Positions 38,842 through 40,293 of a DNA stretch of 40,293 bases are shown here, piece after piece. Location of the stretch: contig DFFY01000117.1 of NCBI GenBank assembly GCA_002371115.1, forward strand, positions 1 to 40,293, read 5' to 3'. Source of the stretch: Bacteroidales bacterium UBA3764. Its GTDB lineage: Bacteria; Bacteroidota; Bacteroidia; Bacteroidales; UBA932. Both the position numbers and the translations under genes were made by a program. Numbering within the stretch: position 1 is the stretch's first letter; each line of letters begins with the position of its first letter. The notes below the pieces were generated by a model. The model saw nothing but the letters and a program-made list of their open reading frames with translations, was not told where the DNA came from and did not search any database.

Positions 38842-38871
38842 CGAGCTCCGCATAGCATAGCGTAAAAAATA

Positions 38872-38902
38872 TTTGCATTTTCAGGATTTTTCCGTACTTT
38901 TG
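38872..38902 (+). promoter_or_regulatory. corA promoter
   Basis: TTTG (38872-38875), a 19-nt spacer and TACTTTTG (38895-38902) form a textbook Bacteroidetes promoter. Transcription would begin near 38908, leaving a leader of about 80 nt before the corA ATG. Within it, GGCTGAC (38905-38911) could pair with GTCAGCT (38923-38929). Confidence 0.8.
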
Positions 38903-38990
38903 CAGGCTGACTTTTCCGTAATGTCAGCTGGTTGACTATTTTTAATCCCATCTGGAGCGACTGGCCCGGAGCTAAAACAGGTTCTGAGAT

Positions 38991-39956
38991 ATGCTGAGTA
39001 TCTTTTACAGAGAAAACGGAAAAATTCTTCTCTCCCAGTCGGAGAAAGACTTCCCGCAGTTGAAATTGGAGGACACCGTATGGATAGACCTTGTGCAACC
39101 CACAGGGGCGGAAAAACGTGCGGTAGAGTCTTTCATGGGCACCGAAATCCAAAGCCGTGCGCAGGCGGAGGAAATTGAGTCTTCGTCCCGCTACTTCGAG
39201 AGCGACGACGCCATTTTCGCCAACACCAACTTCCTCACGCCCGGACAGGACGAGTACATGATGCAGGCCGTGTCGTTCACCATTGTGGACGATACCCTTG
39301 CCACGCTCCGCGAAGTGCCGCTCCGTTCCTTCACGGAGCTCCAGCGCCGCATCCAGGTGAATCCCAAACAGTATCCTTCCGGATTCAGCGTCTTTGCCAC
39401 CATCCTGGATCAGCGTGTGGACCTGGATGCGGACATGATCGAGCTGCTGTCCAAGGAAATTTCCCAGTATGCCAAGCGCATCAACGAGGAAGAAGACATT
39501 GACCAGGAACTCCTGCTGGACATTTCCCAGATGCAGGAAAACACCATGGTGGTGCGGGAGAATGTGGTGGACAAGCAGCGGCTCATCTCCAACCTCATGC
39601 GTTCCACCAAGGTGCCGCGCAGCCTGGAGAACCGCCTGAACGTGCTCTTGCAGGATATCAGCTCCCTGCTCAACCATACCAACTTCTGCTTCGAGCGTCT
39701 GGAATACCTGCAGGACACCGTACTGGGTCTTATCAACCTGGAACAGAACAAGATTATGAAGGTGTTCACCGTGGTGAGCGTGTTCCTGATGCCGCCCACC
39801 CTCATCGCCGGCTTCTATGGCATGAACGTGCGCCTGCCCATGATTAATGCGGACGACCCCAACGCCAACTTCTGGAACTGGGTCATCATCCTGGGCGTCA
39901 TGGCCCTTAGCTGCGTGGCCATCTGGATTGTGTTCAAGCGCAAGAAGCTGATGTAG
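38991..39956 (+). CDS. corA: CorA-family magnesium/cobalt transporter
   Basis: Forms a pentameric inner-membrane channel for Mg2+ (or Co2+/Ni2+). The 321-residue protein has a large cytoplasmic N-terminal domain and a long helix (about 140-260; LLDISQMQENTMVVRENVVD), then two membrane helices near the end: VFTVVSVFLMPPTLIAGFYGMNV, containing the invariant GMN motif near residue 276, and WVIILGVMALSCVAIWIVF, with the positively charged tail KRKKLM. All features are normal. It has its own promoter and a leader of about 80 nt. rpsA follows 114 nt downstream behind another promoter. Confidence 0.95.
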   Translation: MLSIFYRENGKILLSQSEKDFPQLKLEDTVWIDLVQPTGAEKRAVESFMGTEIQSRAQAEEIESSSRYFESDDAIFANTNFLTPGQDEYMMQAVSFTIVDDTLATLREVPLRSFTELQRRIQVNPKQYPSGFSVFATILDQRVDLDADMIELLSKEISQYAKRINEEEDIDQELLLDISQMQENTMVVRENVVDKQRLISNLMRSTKVPRSLENRLNVLLQDISSLLNHTNFCFERLEYLQDTVLGLINLEQNKIMKVFTVVSVFLMPPTLIAGFYGMNVRLPMINADDPNANFWNWVIILGVMALSCVAIWIVFKRKKLM

Positions 39957-39963
39957 GGTAGAT

Positions 39964-39995
39964 GTTGCAAAATCAAATAATTATATGTATATTTG
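39964..39995 (+). promoter_or_regulatory. rpsA promoter
   Basis: GTTG (39964-39967), a 20-nt spacer and TATATTTG (39988-39995) match the Bacteroidetes promoter pattern with one change in the first box. Transcription would begin near 40001, giving a leader of about 70 nt. Confidence 0.7.
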
Positions 39996-40004
39996 CGCGC
40001 TTTT

Positions 40005-40020
40005 TCCGTGGCAACGCGGA
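40005..40020 (+). promoter_or_regulatory. GNRA-tetraloop hairpin in the rpsA leader
   Basis: CCGTG (40006-40010) pairs with CGCGG (40015-40019) across a GCAA tetraloop, with one more T-A pair outside. It lies at the 5' end of the predicted rpsA message. Ribosomal protein genes often carry autoregulatory leaders, but whether S1 binds this one is untested. Confidence 0.45.
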
Positions 40021-40070
40021 CAAGGCTTAAGAAATAATGTTTAACTACTAGTTTTTTCAACCCAATTTTT

Positions 40071-40293
40071 ATGTCTGAAGAAATTAAAAACACTGTGCTG
40101 AACGCCTCTGTGGCTCCCGAGAACTTTGACTGGGATGCTTTTGAGAACGAAGGCGTGGACAAGAGCTCCAAGGAAGAAACTCTTGCCAAGTACGAGCAAA
40201 CCCTCTCCAAGGTCACTGAGAACGAAGTGGTGGAAGGTGTGGTCACCTCCATCAACAAACGCGAAGTGGTGGTGAACATCGGCGCCAAGAGCG
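40071..40293 (+). CDS. rpsA: 30S ribosomal protein S1, N-terminal part (gene runs past the window)
   Basis: S1 brings mRNA to the small ribosomal subunit; it matters especially in Bacteroidetes, where Shine-Dalgarno sites are rare. The 74 visible residues begin MSEEIKNTVLNASVAPENFDW and continue DAFENEGVD, then reach the first S1 (OB-fold) domain: TENEVVEGVVTSINKREVVVNIGAKS. The N-terminal PENFDWDAFE segment is typical of the Bacteroidetes S1. The remaining S1 repeats lie outside the window. An A/T-rich leader (CCCAATTTTT before the ATG) replaces a ribosome binding site. Confidence 0.93.
   Translation, partial: MSEEIKNTVLNASVAPENFDWDAFENEGVDKSSKEETLAKYEQTLSKVTENEVVEGVVTSINKREVVVNIGAKS

Overview
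The window looks like a chromosomal segment of a member of the Bacteroidales. Three things point there: promoters of the Bacteroidetes type (TTTG, about 19-21 nt, TAnnTTTG) in front of several genes, no clear Shine-Dalgarno sequences with A-rich leaders instead, and gene families typical of the order (fimbrillin lipoproteins, DUF3575-like and DUF3868/OmpA-like proteins, a golvesin-domain amidase). The base composition is GC-rich for the group, which would fit an uncultured gut or rumen lineage. The genus cannot be fixed from sequence reading alone.

Positions 1-21,900 are mostly housekeeping. The 3' end of argS is followed by a minus-strand envelope operon (MsbA-like ABC exporter, VanZ-like protein, large amidase) joined by ATGA overlaps, then an M28-like peptidase with altered active-site residues. 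A divergent pair encodes a secreted TPR protein and a WalJ/YycJ-like metallo-beta-lactamase-fold protein. A minus-strand group follows: recQ, a MATE exporter and an unrecognised protein. After ybaK come queE, queD and a tRNA-Thr(CGU) on the minus strand. The plus strand then carries a HI0933/BaiN-like flavoprotein, an FKBP isomerase and a tightly packed operon (pnuC, BadF-type kinase, recR, GltD-like oxidoreductase, queC). Three of the preQ0 genes (queC, queD, queE) are thus present in two places.

Positions 22,018-38,841 form the most interesting part: a 16.8-kb run of twelve co-directional genes with overlaps or gaps of at most 38 nt. It encodes two DUF3575-like proteins, a DUF3868/OmpA-like protein with a TPR-like tail, an outer-membrane protein that appears to be two fused barrels, and eight lipoproteins, of which six are clear fimbrillin-family paralogues in two or three subfamilies. 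I read it as an expanded type V (Mfa/Fim-like) pilus locus. A tract of nine G residues lies just upstream of its only clear promoter, which suggests phase-variable expression.

Positions 38,842-40,293 return to housekeeping: corA with a full promoter and an 80-90 nt leader, then the start of rpsA behind a promoter and a GNRA-tetraloop hairpin.

Short REP-like repeats (core TGTCATTCCGAGCGAAG and variants) sit at gene borders at five places. Two of them supply extra start codons to the neighbouring gene (recQ, pnuC). A separate pair of about 124-bp tandem imperfect palindromes lies between ybaK and queE, and a nested palindrome cluster follows argS.
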